Positions 1 to 8,120 of a stretch of 64,000 nt of DNA are shown here, piece after piece. The position numbers and the translations under genes were made by a program. Where the stretch lies: the NCBI RefSeq assembly GCF_016584665.1, contig NZ_BBJB01000110.1, positions 1 through 64,000 of the forward strand, written 5' to 3'. Origin of the DNA: Pseudanabaena sp. lw0831 (GTDB lineage: Bacteria > Cyanobacteriota > Cyanobacteriia > Pseudanabaenales > Pseudanabaenaceae). Position 1 is the stretch's first letter, and every line of letters begins with the position of its first letter. The notes under the pieces were generated by a model. That model had not been told where the DNA came from, did not search any database, and worked only from the letters and a program-made list of their open reading frames with translations.

Positions 1-27
1 GGACTTTGAAAGAATTTTATTTTCTTG

Positions 28-56
28 TTCCCCCAGAATTGGGGATTTAGGGGGCT
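28..56. repeat. C5/G5 palindromic repeat, copy 1
   Basis: The sequence shows a run of C, a short spacer, GGGGATTT and AGGGGGC. It resembles the common cyanobacterial intergenic repeat in which CCCCC is followed by two G-runs. A second copy lies at about 131-166, downstream of the M48 protease gene. Confidence 0.5.
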
Positions 57-130
57 TAAAGAGATCGAAACGTAGACAGCTAGACTTGTGTGTACACGGT
101 AGTTGAGAAAGGGGGGAGAATTTAATTTGA

Positions 131-166
131 TTCTTCCCCCTTTACAAGGGGGATTGAGGGGGATCT
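131..166. repeat. C5/G5 palindromic repeat, copy 2
   Basis: CCCCCTTTACAAGGGGG is followed by ATTGAGGGGGATCT, so the left C-run can pair with either G-run. An upstream G-run at about 111-117 can pair with the C-run as well. The repeat sits just after the stop of the minus-strand M48 gene and may act as its terminator. Confidence 0.55.
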
Positions 167-173
167 CTTAGAT

Positions 174-1151
174 TTATTGACGCTTAATACGATTAATTTC
201 GGCTTGCAATTCGTCAATTTGACGTTTTAGACGTTCTGCTTCGCTCTCTGACTTTTTATCTTCTTTGGGAGATTGAGACACATCAACTGCGCCAGTCGTA
301 TCTCCACGCTTATAATTGCCAGATTTAATATTGCGATACTCTTCCGAATCTGCCCATTCACGAATATAGTGAACTCGCTCAACTGGGAATGGATGACTAA
401 GCATCGAGCCAGCCCCAAAACCGTTGTAAAGCATAAATTTATAAATTTGATTGAGATTATCTTTGTCGAGTTCTTGATAGGCATCCGATTGACGAATAAA
501 CTCTGGCAAGCTCAACTCATGGGCAAAGGCAGAACTTCCACCCGACAACTTCATCATTGTAGAGAGAACAGTATCTAGCTCATCGGTAACTAACAAAGCT
601 GCGCGATCGCTTGATAATTCTGCCTTACGTCTCCATTCAAAAAACGCATAAATCAAACCACTACTAACAATCCCACCCAAGCCAAACGTCATTTCGCTTA
701 TAGTTGAAACAACACTCATTACCCACATTGCCATCTGGATTAATGTGGTGTGACCGCATTTAATATGACCAAGTTCATGGGCAAGTACAGCGCGAATTTC
801 TTCTTCAGTGAGCAGATCTAACAATCCCGAATTAATCACAATGTAGGGATGATCTTTCCCAAGGGCGTAGCTATTGGCTGCAGGATTTTGCGAGACAAAT
901 AGCGTTGGTTCTGGCTGCACATCAAGGTCAGCAATACATTCCCGAAAGATACGATGAATGGTTGCATATTGACGATGGCTGACCTGAATACTATTACCAA
1001 TGTGGTAAATCGTTTGCGGACGCTCATACATAAACTCAACAAATTTACCCGCCACAAGATCGAACCCAGGGACGCTGCGGAGGGCTTGTTCAGCTTGGCG
1101 ATCGAGGGGATGGCGAAAGGCTTCGCTAGAAATTCCTGTATAACGTGGCAT
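174..1151 (-). CDS. M48 family membrane metalloprotease (HtpX-like)
   Basis: This is a zinc metallopeptidase of the M48/HtpX type, a family that degrades damaged or misfolded membrane proteins. The catalytic HELGH motif is at residues 125-129, and the probable third zinc ligand is Glu178 in KAELSSDRA. A hydrophobic stretch at about 135-172 suggests one or two membrane segments. The C-terminus (from about 285) is charged and probably coiled-coil, ending in a run of E, R and K heptads. At 325 residues the length is normal. The gene stands alone, with a C5/G5 repeat downstream and a hairpin upstream at 1197-1234. A second M48 protein is encoded at 10974-11873. The family is clear; the substrate is unknown. 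Confidence 0.88.
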   Translation of the reverse strand: MPRYTGISSEAFRHPLDRQAEQALRSVPGFDLVAGKFVEFMYERPQTIYHIGNSIQVSHRQYATIHRIFRECIADLDVQPEPTLFVSQNPAANSYALGKDHPYIVINSGLLDLLTEEEIRAVLAHELGHIKCGHTTLIQMAMWVMSVVSTISEMTFGLGGIVSSGLIYAFFEWRRKAELSSDRAALLVTDELDTVLSTMMKLSGGSSAFAHELSLPEFIRQSDAYQELDKDNLNQIYKFMLYNGFGAGSMLSHPFPVERVHYIREWADSEEYRNIKSGNYKRGDTTGAVDVSQSPKEDKKSESEAERLKRQIDELQAEINRIKRQ

Positions 1152-1196
1152 AGTTTTGTCCGTTCATTTGTTCGCGCTTTGCTCCATTTTATCTAT

Positions 1197-1234
1197 AAAA
1201 ACAAAATGTGGCGCTAAGCGCCACATTTTGTTTT
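1197..1234. terminator. Perfect hairpin, core GGCGCTAAGCGCC
   Basis: AAAACAAAATGTGGCGCT is followed by its exact complement with a one-base centre. It lies between two minus-strand genes and is abutted by a second hairpin at 1240-1286. Confidence 0.75.
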
Positions 1235-1239
1235 ACAAA

Positions 1240-1286
1240 CCTAAAAAGAGAAATCGCCCGCTACGCGGGCGATTTCTCTTTTTAGG
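1240..1286. terminator. Perfect hairpin overlapping the 3' end of the 1282-1776 gene
   Basis: The arms begin CCTAAAAAGAGAAATCGCCC around a CGCTACGCG tip. The right arm contains the stop codon of the minus-strand gene, so the palindrome includes coding sequence. It is a likely rho-independent terminator. Confidence 0.75.
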
Positions 1287-1776
1287 AAGGTTTTGGAAAA
1301 CGGCGTAATAACGCCACCACCCACCAGATCATGAATATGAAAAATGCCCCAAACAAAGCCCAAGGTAGAGGTAAATTAAGATCTTTGATCGGGCTAAGAT
1401 TAGCCAGAAATGTCAAATGAAAAATTGCGATCAATAACAGCATGGTGGCAACTCCAACCCAAGACATATGTACATTAAAAAAACTTAATGTCTCTTCTTT
1501 GCGATCGCCTGACAACCAATATTCACGATGGGGCAAATTAATCATGGAAGTTGGCAAATGCCGAAGCATTAAAGGGAGAACCAGCGTAAAAGAACTGGTA
1601 ATCGCTAACGATACAAAATAGAGAATAAAGTAGGTCAGCTTAGAGGAATTTCCATTGACCTTGCCTGTCACATCAAAATGCGAACCAACGATATTTGGCA
1701 GTAATGGATAGAAGTAAATAGTTTGAGCGATCGCTAAACCAAACAAGAACAGAACAATATACAACGGTAATTTCAT
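1282..1776 (-). CDS. DUF1648/SdpI-like membrane protein
   Basis: This is a protein of about 164 residues with four hydrophobic segments: the N-terminus (LYIVLFLFGLAIAQ), about 45-70, about 105-128 and about 138-155. The sequence after the first helix (YPLLPNIVGSHFDVTGKVNG) fits the DUF1648 pattern of P, H/N, F and G around an extracellular loop, as in SdpI-type immunity proteins. The start at 1776 is preferred over 1806 because a GAGGAG ribosome binding site lies about 10 bases upstream of it. The function is unknown. A membrane role follows from the helices only. Confidence 0.6.
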   Translation of the reverse strand: MKLPLYIVLFLFGLAIAQTIYFYPLLPNIVGSHFDVTGKVNGNSSKLTYFILYFVSLAITSSFTLVLPLMLRHLPTSMINLPHREYWLSGDRKEETLSFFNVHMSWVGVATMLLLIAIFHLTFLANLSPIKDLNLPLPWALFGAFFIFMIWWVVALLRRFPKPS

Positions 1777-1824
1777 CGCTGTACGCTCCTCGAAAATATT
1801 TTGCAATTATAGCAACCGCAAGAC

Positions 1825-1881
1825 ACAAAACCCAGAAAGTAAAGGCGACGATTTGCGCCGCCTTTACTTTCTGGGTTTTGT
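1825..1881. repeat. Hairpin with ACAAAACCC outer arms
   Basis: ACAAAACCCAGAAAGTAAAG pairs with CTTTACTTTCTGGGTTTTGT, with a GGCG...CGCC tip that is slightly imperfect. It lies between the divergent genes at 1776 and 1947, so it cannot be a terminator for either. This supports a repeat-element origin. The AAAACCC arm matches family A palindromes elsewhere in the window. Confidence 0.7.
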
Positions 1882-1946
1882 AACAAAAGTCTACTGTTAG
1901 GATACGTTACACTCATCAGAAGGCTAAAGTATAAGTAGCAATTTAT

Positions 1947-3080
1947 ATGGAGTCAAATAGCTTGTCACCAACTCAACTCGCAAACATGGCTGGTCAAAAC
2001 ATATCAGGATTAGACGAAACCTTAGATCAACTCAAGACTAGTGATCTGCATGTGGTCGAAACTTGTCCGCTATTAGCACCAGTGGAGGTAAAAGCAGAAT
2101 TACCGATTACCACAACGATCGCCAAAGTCGTAGCAAGTGCTAGAGCCAGAATCAGAAATATTTTGAATGGTAGCGATCGCCGCTTACTAGTTGTCGTTGG
2201 GCCTTGCTCAATTCATGATGTCAGAGCTGCGCGTGAGTATGCCGAGAAGCTTGCAAAATTCCGCGATGAGGTAAGCGATGCGCTGGAAATCGTGATGCGG
2301 GTTTATTTCGAGAAGCCCCGCACCACTGTTGGCTGGAAAGGGCTGATTAATGATCCGCATCTCAACGGTACATTTGATATTAATTTCGGTATCCGCATGG
2401 CTCGGGAATTATTGCTGGATGTGGCAAAGTTGGGCTTGCCCAGTGCTACCGAACTGCTCGATCCTATTGTGCCGCAGTACCTTGCGGATCTGATTTCATG
2501 GACAGCGATCGGGGCGCGGACTACTGAGAGTCAAACTCACCGTGAAATGTCCTCTGGCTTATCAATGCCTGTAGGTTTCAAAAATGGCACAGATGGCAGT
2601 ATTGATGTGGCGATTAACGCCTTGCTGTCAGCTCGCCAGCCCCACCGTTTTCTTGGGGTTAATAATGAAGGTCGAGCAAGTATTGTTACCACGACAGGCA
2701 ATCCTGATGGGCATATCGTTTTACGTGGCGGAAAGCAGGGGCCAAATTACGACAAAACCCATGTAGATGCGATCGCCAATCGTCTTAGCGATCGCAAGCT
2801 ACAGCCATACATGATGGTTGATTGCAGTCACGACAATAGCGGACAAGATTACAATCTTCAGCCGAGTGTGTTGCAAGATATCGCTGAGCAAGTACGTAAT
2901 GGCTCAGAGCATATTGTCGGTATTATGCTTGAAAGTCACCTCAATCGGGGTAAGCAGCCTTTGAAAGAATTGGCAAAACTGGAATATGGCAAGAGTATTA
3001 CCGATGGTTGTATTAACTTTGAGACAACTGTTGATGTTTTAACAGATCTCGCTAACGCAGTGCGATCGGGACGATTTTAA
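1947..3080 (+). CDS. aroF: 3-deoxy-7-phosphoheptulonate (DAHP) synthase, class I
   Basis: This enzyme condenses phosphoenolpyruvate with erythrose 4-phosphate, the first committed step of the shikimate pathway, in the cytosol. It is recognised by LLVVVGPCSIHD (about 88-99), MRVYFEKPRTTVGWKGLINDP (split across about 121-141) and the C-terminal MVDCSHDNSGQD metal-binding region. At 377 residues it is slightly longer than the E. coli-type AroF/AroG/AroH proteins, with an N-terminal extension of about 30 residues rich in N, S and Q. The allosteric amino acid cannot be predicted from the sequence. A hairpin at 3081-3130 follows the stop directly and is shared with the convergent Uma2 gene. Confidence 0.93.
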   Translation: MESNSLSPTQLANMAGQNISGLDETLDQLKTSDLHVVETCPLLAPVEVKAELPITTTIAKVVASARARIRNILNGSDRRLLVVVGPCSIHDVRAAREYAEKLAKFRDEVSDALEIVMRVYFEKPRTTVGWKGLINDPHLNGTFDINFGIRMARELLLDVAKLGLPSATELLDPIVPQYLADLISWTAIGARTTESQTHREMSSGLSMPVGFKNGTDGSIDVAINALLSARQPHRFLGVNNEGRASIVTTTGNPDGHIVLRGGKQGPNYDKTHVDAIANRLSDRKLQPYMMVDCSHDNSGQDYNLQPSVLQDIAEQVRNGSEHIVGIMLESHLNRGKQPLKELAKLEYGKSITDGCINFETTVDVLTDLANAVRSGRF

Positions 3081-3130
3081 TAAAACCCAAAAAAATCGCC
3101 CGCTACGCGGGCGATTTTTTGGTTTTATTA
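3081..3130. terminator. Bidirectional terminator hairpin between aroF and a Uma2 gene
   Basis: TAATAAAACC and GGTTTTATTA form the outer arms and AAAATCGCCCGC pairs with GCGGGCGATTTT around a TAC tip. It lies between convergent genes and overlaps the last codons of the minus-strand gene. Confidence 0.8.
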
Positions 3131-3799
3131 AAGATTCTCTTTGACAAAAGCGCGAAACTTAACTTCAGCAGCAATCTCGTCCTGTTGCGCTTCTTCTAGA
3201 AAGTTATATAAATATTCTTTTTGCATCCAAGGGAAAGTAGGACTGCGATCGCACTCTACATATTGTGCTTCTTGCAATGTATAAATCTTTAATTCTTGTC
3301 CATTAAACCGCCAAAATTCAGGCACTCCCATACTGGCATAAAGCCTGTTTTTATCAATATCGGTGTGAGTAATGTCCACTTCAACAACTAGATCGGGAGG
3401 TGGATCTTGACTAAAATCAACAGTTTTTCCTGCAACTTTCGGTTGATTCTGAATATAAAATGCACAGTCTGGCTCAGCACCTCGTTCAAGATCGGGGCGA
3501 TTGATCGTCGTTGAGCGCATTGATTTGAGTTTCAGCCCCATACCTAAGACCAAAATGCGAATAAATAAACCAATTAATTCACTTGAGTATTCGTGAGTTT
3601 CTAAAGGCATAGTGATTTCAAGAATGCCGCGATCGTAGGTGAGCCGTGCGGCGCGACTGTCAGGAAGAGCATTGAGAATTTGCTGATACGACAGCCAACT
3701 AATTCCTCTTAGCGCAACTCGATTTTCGCCTTGTCTCGATACTGCAGTAACTGCCGAAGTTAGAGGTTGTGCTTCTGGATGTGAAACAGTGAGAACCAT
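3128..3799 (-). CDS. Uma2 family protein (PD-(D/E)XK-like), copy 1
   Basis: Uma2 (formerly DUF820) is a family greatly expanded in cyanobacteria, with a restriction-endonuclease-like fold and unknown role. Visible features are YDRGILEITMPLETHEYSS (about 79-97), the PDLVVEVDIT core with acidic catalytic-type residues (about 145-154) and MGVPEFWRF (about 168-176). At 223 residues it is somewhat longer than the usual 185-200 because of an N-terminal extension. It is convergent with aroF and shares a terminator hairpin with it. Related copies are at 27699-28280 and 34559-35146. Confidence 0.8.
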   Translation of the reverse strand: MVLTVSHPEAQPLTSAVTAVSRQGENRVALRGISWLSYQQILNALPDSRAARLTYDRGILEITMPLETHEYSSELIGLFIRILVLGMGLKLKSMRSTTINRPDLERGAEPDCAFYIQNQPKVAGKTVDFSQDPPPDLVVEVDITHTDIDKNRLYASMGVPEFWRFNGQELKIYTLQEAQYVECDRSPTFPWMQKEYLYNFLEEAQQDEIAAEVKFRAFVKENL

Positions 3800-3864
3800 G
3801 TGTTAACCATAACTCTGCTTAAAAATATTCTAATACCAATTTTCAAGATGGAGTTGCCATTTTG

Positions 3865-3933
3865 AAAACCCAAAAACGCAAAATACAAAATGCCCGCTGA
3901 GCGGGCATTTTGTATTTTGCGTTTTTGGATTTT
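3865..3933. repeat. Family A palindrome (inner stem) upstream of the Uma2 gene
   Basis: AAAACCCAAAAACGCAAAAT continues to a CCCGCTGAGCGGG tip and returns as its complement, with one or two mismatches near the base. The right flank ATTACGACGAAGTACTTA (3934-3951) is the conserved outer arm also seen at 61330-61349. The left flank from about 3830 (TAATACCAATTTTCAAGATG) resembles family C. Confidence 0.7.
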
Positions 3934-3950
3934 ATTACGACGAAGTACTT

Positions 3951-3985
3951 AAAAGAGAAGGGGTGCATTGCGCCCCTTCTCTTTT
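3951..3985. terminator. clpB terminator hairpin
   Basis: AAAAGAGAAGGGGTGC and GCGCCCCTTCTCTTTT pair around a short loop. On the minus strand this is a GC stem ending in a T run immediately after the clpB stop. Confidence 0.8.
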
Positions 3986-6602
3986 AGGAAACAGTTATTA
4001 GATCAGAGGAAAGTCGCTTGAAGGCGAGGCGCTCGTTTTCGATATCGACAAAGATGGTGTCGCCATCAGCATAATCGCCTCGCAAAATCCCCTTCGCGAT
4101 TTGGGTTTCCAGTTGACGCTGGATGATTCGCTTTAGTGGACGCGCTCCGTAAACAGGATCGTAGCCAACTTCGGCGATGAAATCTAGAGCCGCATCGGCA
4201 ATTTTCAATGTCATGCGGCGATCGCCTAAACGTTGCTCTAAACGTTGAACTTGAAGTTTAACGATACGGCGCAATTCATCACGACGTAGAGCATGGAAGA
4301 TCACAATTTCATCAATACGATTCAAGAACTCTGGACGGAAACTCGATCGCATTGATTCCATAACCCGATCGCGCATCTCTTCGTATTTAGAATCATCACC
4401 AGCAATATCGAGAATAAACTGCGAACCAACGTTACTGGTCATAATGATAATTGAATTCTTAAAGTCAACCGTACGACCTTGAGAATCTGTCACACGACCA
4501 TCATCGAGAATTTGCAGCATGATGTTAAACACATCAGGATGTGCTTTCTCAATCTCATCAAAGAGAATTACCGCATAAGGACGACGACGAACTGCTTCCG
4601 TCAGTTGACCGCCTTCTTCATAACCAACATATCCAGGAGGTGCGCCCACTAAACGAGAAACGCTATGTTTCTCCATATATTCCGACATGTCAATTCGCAC
4701 CATCGAATCTTCGGTATCGAAGAGATAGGCCGCGAGAGCTTTGGCTAGTTCTGTTTTACCAACACCCGTTGGGCCTAAAAAGATAAAGCTAGCAATTGGA
4801 CGATTAGGATCTGCGAGTCCTGCTCTAGAGCGCTGAATGGCATCAGCGATCGCAGTTACAGCTTCTTCTTGACCAACTACGCGATCGTGTAGCACATCTT
4901 CCAATTGCAAGAGCTTCTCTTTTTCAGATTCCACCAACTTACTGATCGGAATGCCCGACCATTTCGAGATAATCTCCGCAATGTCTTCTTCTGTGACCTC
5001 TTGACGCAATAGCGATCGCCCTGAAGTTTGCGCTTCTTTAAGATTGACCTCACCGACTTCTAGTTGGCGTTGCAAGTCTGTCAGCTTGCCATACTTGAGT
5101 TCCGCAGCTTTGTTTAGGTCATAATCCCGCTCAGCTTGCTGAACTTCTACATTCACATGTTCAATACTTTCCTTCAACTTGCGAATGTTATCGATGACAC
5201 TTTTTTCAGCTTCCCATTGCGCTTTGAGCGTGGTTTGTTCTTCCTTCAAGTCGCCCAGTTCTTTGTGCAATTTCTCCAAACGTTCTAGAGATTCGCGATC
5301 TGTTTCTTTTTTTAGGGAGAGGCATTCCATCTCTAGCTGAATCACCTTACGGTTGATTTCATCAAGGGCTTCAGGTTGAGAGGTGATTTCCATTTTTAGC
5401 TTAGCAGCAGCTTCATCGACGAGATCGATCGCTTTATCTGGCAAGAAACGATCGCTGATGTAGCGATTAGAAAGAGTTGCCGCCGCTACTAGAGCAGTGT
5501 CAGAAATTTTCACGCCATGGTGCAACTCGTAGCGATCGCGCAACCCACGCAAAATCGAGATCGTATCTTCGACATTAGGTTGATCGATGTAAACCTGTTG
5601 GAAACGACGTTCGAGAGCAGCATCTTTTTCAATATATTTGCGATATTCATCTAGAGTTGTTGCACCGATACAACGCAACTCACCCCGAGCTAACATTGGT
5701 TTGAGCAGATTACTCGCATCCATCGAGCCTTGAGTCGCACCCGCGCCAACTACAGTATGAATCTCATCGATAAAGAGAATAAATTGACCGCTTGATTCCG
5801 TAACTTCCTTAAGAACAGCTTTCAATCTTTCTTCAAATTCTCCACGATATTTTGCCCCCGCAATCAAGGCTCCCATATCAAGAGCAATCAGCTTCCGATT
5901 TTGGAGTGATTCAGGCACATCACCACTGAGAATACGTTGCGCTAAACCTTCCGCGATCGCAGTTTTACCTACCCCTGGTTCACCGATTAATACAGGATTA
6001 TTTTTGGTGCGGCGCGACAAAATCTGGATCGTGCGACGGATTTCATCATCGCGACCAATCACAGGATCGAGTTTGCCTTCACGCGCTAATTCAGTGAGAT
6101 CGCGACCATATTTAGTCAACGCTTCATATTTATTCTCAGGAGATTGATCGGACACTTTTTGTTTGCCTCGGACTTGCTGAATTACATTACGGAGCTTCGC
6201 TTCATCAAGTCCCATTTCCTGATAGAGAGTCTTCCCGAAGCGATCGTCTTTGCAGTAGGGGAGCAAGATATGCTCAATGGAGATAAAATCATCGCCAAAA
6301 CTTTTACGTTCCTTTTCGGCGCGATCAAATAATACTTCTAAATTTTTGCCCAAGTATACAGAACTATTGGAACTCGATACTTTTGGCTGACGATTGATAA
6401 ACTCATCGGTGCGATCGCGCAATTTTTGAATATTGATCCCCGCCTTACTAAAGATGCTAGCTGCTAGTCCTTCTTCTTCTAGTATTGCTTTAAGTAAATG
6501 CTCTGGCTCGATCTGCTGTTGCTGAGACGCTTTCACCACATCGGGTGTTCTTGCGATCGCTGCCCATGCTTTCTCGGTACATTGATTGTTAGTTGGTTGC
6601 AT
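3984..6602 (-). CDS. clpB: ATP-dependent disaggregase ClpB
   Basis: ClpB is a hexameric AAA+ chaperone that, with the DnaK system, pulls proteins out of aggregates after heat stress. The 872 residues are full length: an N domain (about 1-150), nucleotide domain 1 with Walker A GEPGVGKT (about 206), a coiled-coil middle domain (about 410-530), then nucleotide domain 2 with Walker A GPTGVGKT (about 608) and a C-terminal domain. The middle domain marks it as ClpB rather than ClpA or ClpC. A perfect ribosome binding site, GGAGGT, lies 8 bases before the start. No CIRCE element was seen upstream. Cyanobacteria usually have two ClpB proteins, and which one this is cannot be decided here. Confidence 0.93.
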   Translation of the reverse strand: MQPTNNQCTEKAWAAIARTPDVVKASQQQQIEPEHLLKAILEEEGLAASIFSKAGINIQKLRDRTDEFINRQPKVSSSNSSVYLGKNLEVLFDRAEKERKSFGDDFISIEHILLPYCKDDRFGKTLYQEMGLDEAKLRNVIQQVRGKQKVSDQSPENKYEALTKYGRDLTELAREGKLDPVIGRDDEIRRTIQILSRRTKNNPVLIGEPGVGKTAIAEGLAQRILSGDVPESLQNRKLIALDMGALIAGAKYRGEFEERLKAVLKEVTESSGQFILFIDEIHTVVGAGATQGSMDASNLLKPMLARGELRCIGATTLDEYRKYIEKDAALERRFQQVYIDQPNVEDTISILRGLRDRYELHHGVKISDTALVAAATLSNRYISDRFLPDKAIDLVDEAAAKLKMEITSQPEALDEINRKVIQLEMECLSLKKETDRESLERLEKLHKELGDLKEEQTTLKAQWEAEKSVIDNIRKLKESIEHVNVEVQQAERDYDLNKAAELKYGKLTDLQRQLEVGEVNLKEAQTSGRSLLRQEVTEEDIAEIISKWSGIPISKLVESEKEKLLQLEDVLHDRVVGQEEAVTAIADAIQRSRAGLADPNRPIASFIFLGPTGVGKTELAKALAAYLFDTEDSMVRIDMSEYMEKHSVSRLVGAPPGYVGYEEGGQLTEAVRRRPYAVILFDEIEKAHPDVFNIMLQILDDGRVTDSQGRTVDFKNSIIIMTSNVGSQFILDIAGDDSKYEEMRDRVMESMRSSFRPEFLNRIDEIVIFHALRRDELRRIVKLQVQRLEQRLGDRRMTLKIADAALDFIAEVGYDPVYGARPLKRIIQRQLETQIAKGILRGDYADGDTIFVDIENERLAFKRLSSDLITVS

Positions 6603-6795
6603 CGCGAGTTACCTCCTGTGGTTTAAAAGTCTCTATAAATATCTTAAGGCGTAAGGCTTTTAAACGGGATCGGTTATACGTCGCTAAAGGGTGCGTGTTG
6701 CCGTACATTGGGATTACATTTGGCTGCTACAGTACATCAGCTAAGCTGACTTTTGTTCTAGGCATATTTGCGATCGCTTGCATGTTGATAGATTT

Positions 6796-6812
6796 ATGAG
6801 TATGGCGATCGC
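6796..6812. repeat. 17-bp HIP1-containing direct repeat, copy 1
   Basis: ATGAGTATGGCGATCGC is found at 6796-6812, 7637-7653 and 7701-7717, all in the same orientation. The copies flank the xisH/xisI pair on both sides. Confidence 0.7.
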
Positions 6813-6828
6813 ATTGTCGCCACGCTTA

Positions 6829-7167
6829 TCATGCAACGGCAAATCCTGTATATTGACGAACTTTTGGGTGACGAAATCCAAGGACAATATCATTCTTAGA
6901 TACACCTGCATCTATCAAGTCAGTTACTATACCTTCTTCCGTATCATCATACTGAATCCAGATTTTGTCATTGACTAAACTCAGATGAATAGGAGTACTG
7001 TGAAGGTATTGGTCATCGTTCCAGCCAATGTCGAGAACTAGATATTGTCCGCGCTCATCATCAAATAATACTTGAGATGTATAAGCATCAGGTATTGTAG
7101 AGCGATAGTCGGCGTGATTTTGGAGTACTTGTTGAATAATCTGACGATATTTTAATTGGGTATCCAT
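6829..7167 (-). CDS. xisI: XisI-like protein (fdxN element excision controlling factor)
   Basis: This 112-residue protein matches the XisI family: an N-terminal helical part (YRQIIQQVLQNHADY), then LFDDERGQYLVLDIGWNDDQY and the signature KIWIQYDDTEEGI followed by DLIDAGVSKNDIVLGFRHPKVR. In Anabaena, XisI and XisH are needed with the recombinase XisF for fdxN element excision in heterocysts. Most cyanobacterial copies occur in strains without that element and their role is open. The 5' end overlaps xisH by 16 bases, so the two are probably translationally coupled. Confidence 0.88.
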   Translation of the reverse strand: MDTQLKYRQIIQQVLQNHADYRSTIPDAYTSQVLFDDERGQYLVLDIGWNDDQYLHSTPIHLSLVNDKIWIQYDDTEEGIVTDLIDAGVSKNDIVLGFRHPKVRQYTGFAVA

Positions 7168-7571
7168 TGGACAATTACCTCACTTTCATCATCAAAAACA
7201 ATTAGCTTGATAATCTGATTTGTAAGTAGCATCTGCCCTAATTGTATCGTGAATATGCTGTTGAAGGTTAGGCGGGAGACTGCAAGATAGAGATCGCGCT
7301 CAATTTTTGTTTCGTTGAGAATTTGGCGATATAAGATGTACTGTCCCAAAGCTTGTTCTAAATCCTTAACATCAGACTGACCTACAAAGCTTTTTACTTC
7401 TACAACAATTTTTTGGATACCTTTTTCAGCACTGATCAGGCGTTCTGCTCCTAAGTCCGCAGATAAACGCTTTTTCCCAATTTGCAGTGGAAATGGATCG
7501 TGGGTAATTGTCCAGCCATCTTTTTCTAAGGCTGTTTTGACAGTATTGTGATAAATGTCTCTTGCTGGCAC
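7152..7571 (-). CDS. xisH: XisH-like protein (fdxN element excision controlling factor)
   Basis: This 139-residue protein matches XisH, which always pairs with XisI. The start (MPARDIYHNTVKTALEKDGW), the segment ADLGAERLISAEKG and IVVEVKSFVG form a D...EVK pattern like that of PD-(D/E)XK nucleases. A nuclease-type fold is therefore plausible, but activity is not shown. It is first in a two-gene operon with xisI downstream. The pair is bracketed by 17-bp direct repeats, and no xisF or other recombinase is present in the window. Confidence 0.88.
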   Translation of the reverse strand: MPARDIYHNTVKTALEKDGWTITHDPFPLQIGKKRLSADLGAERLISAEKGIQKIVVEVKSFVGQSDVKDLEQALGQYILYRQILNETKIERDLYLAVSRLTFNSIFTIQLGQMLLTNQIIKLIVFDDESEVIVQWIPN

Positions 7572-7636
7572 AAGTTAAAACTGTGAAGTTGTATGTGTCA
7601 GTATACGAGATCGCTTGATTGATTCCTGATTTGTGT

Positions 7637-7717
7637 ATGAGTATGGCGATCGCCTATTCATTTCATAGATAAAACCTCTTAATTGCTTGCTGACAGGTTG
7701 ATGAGTATGGCGATCGC
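7637..7717. repeat. Two further copies of the 17-bp HIP1-containing repeat
   Basis: ATGAGTATGGCGATCGC occurs at 7637-7653 and 7701-7717, upstream of xisH, and again at 6796-6812 beyond xisI. Confidence 0.7.
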
Positions 7718-7785
7718 GTCTTCATCAATAGCTATAATAAAAACATCGCGTTTGAATTAATAATTTAGTCAATCAGAGTAAATTT

Positions 7786-8028
7786 ATGACTGCAACACTT
7801 GTCAAACCGTCATTACTAATTCATGAGATTTGCGTTGAGAAATTTGGCAATCTCAATCTGTTTAAGTTTAGCGATCGCCTACAGGATCGGATGGAGTTGC
7901 TTCTAGAGAAAAGAAAAGTGGAGCCGCTTTCTCTTGAAGAAATTCCTGAGTTAGAAACCATTGGGGAGCTAGATCGAATTTTTACACACATGAATGCCAT
8001 GCTTGCTGCTCAAAATGTCAATTCCTGA
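7786..8028 (+). CDS. Small hypothetical protein, 80 residues
   Basis: The family was not recognised. The protein is acidic, begins with a Thr/Val-rich stretch and has a central helical part (FSDRLQDRMELLLEKRK) followed by EPLSLEEIPELETIGELDRI. Its composition resembles small cyanobacterial proteins that travel with toxin-antitoxin or Uma2 genes, but no partner is evident. HIP1 usage is normal, unlike the AT-rich gene that follows. The start ATG lies 9 bases after an AGAG-like sequence. It is probably real because of codon use and the clean start. Confidence 0.55.
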   Translation: MTATLVKPSLLIHEICVEKFGNLNLFKFSDRLQDRMELLLEKRKVEPLSLEEIPELETIGELDRIFTHMNAMLAAQNVNS

Positions 8029-8120
8029 TAAAATCTGGCAATGTATAGCCAGATTAGAATAGATCTTTAACTGTATTGAGCTATTAAGTTAAGATATAAA
8101 TCAAGTTGTAATTACTATTA

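Noticed and set aside
6829-7571. fdxN-type excision element
   Set aside because: xisH and xisI are present, but no xisF-type recombinase, no fdxN and no interrupted nitrogen-fixation gene is in the window.
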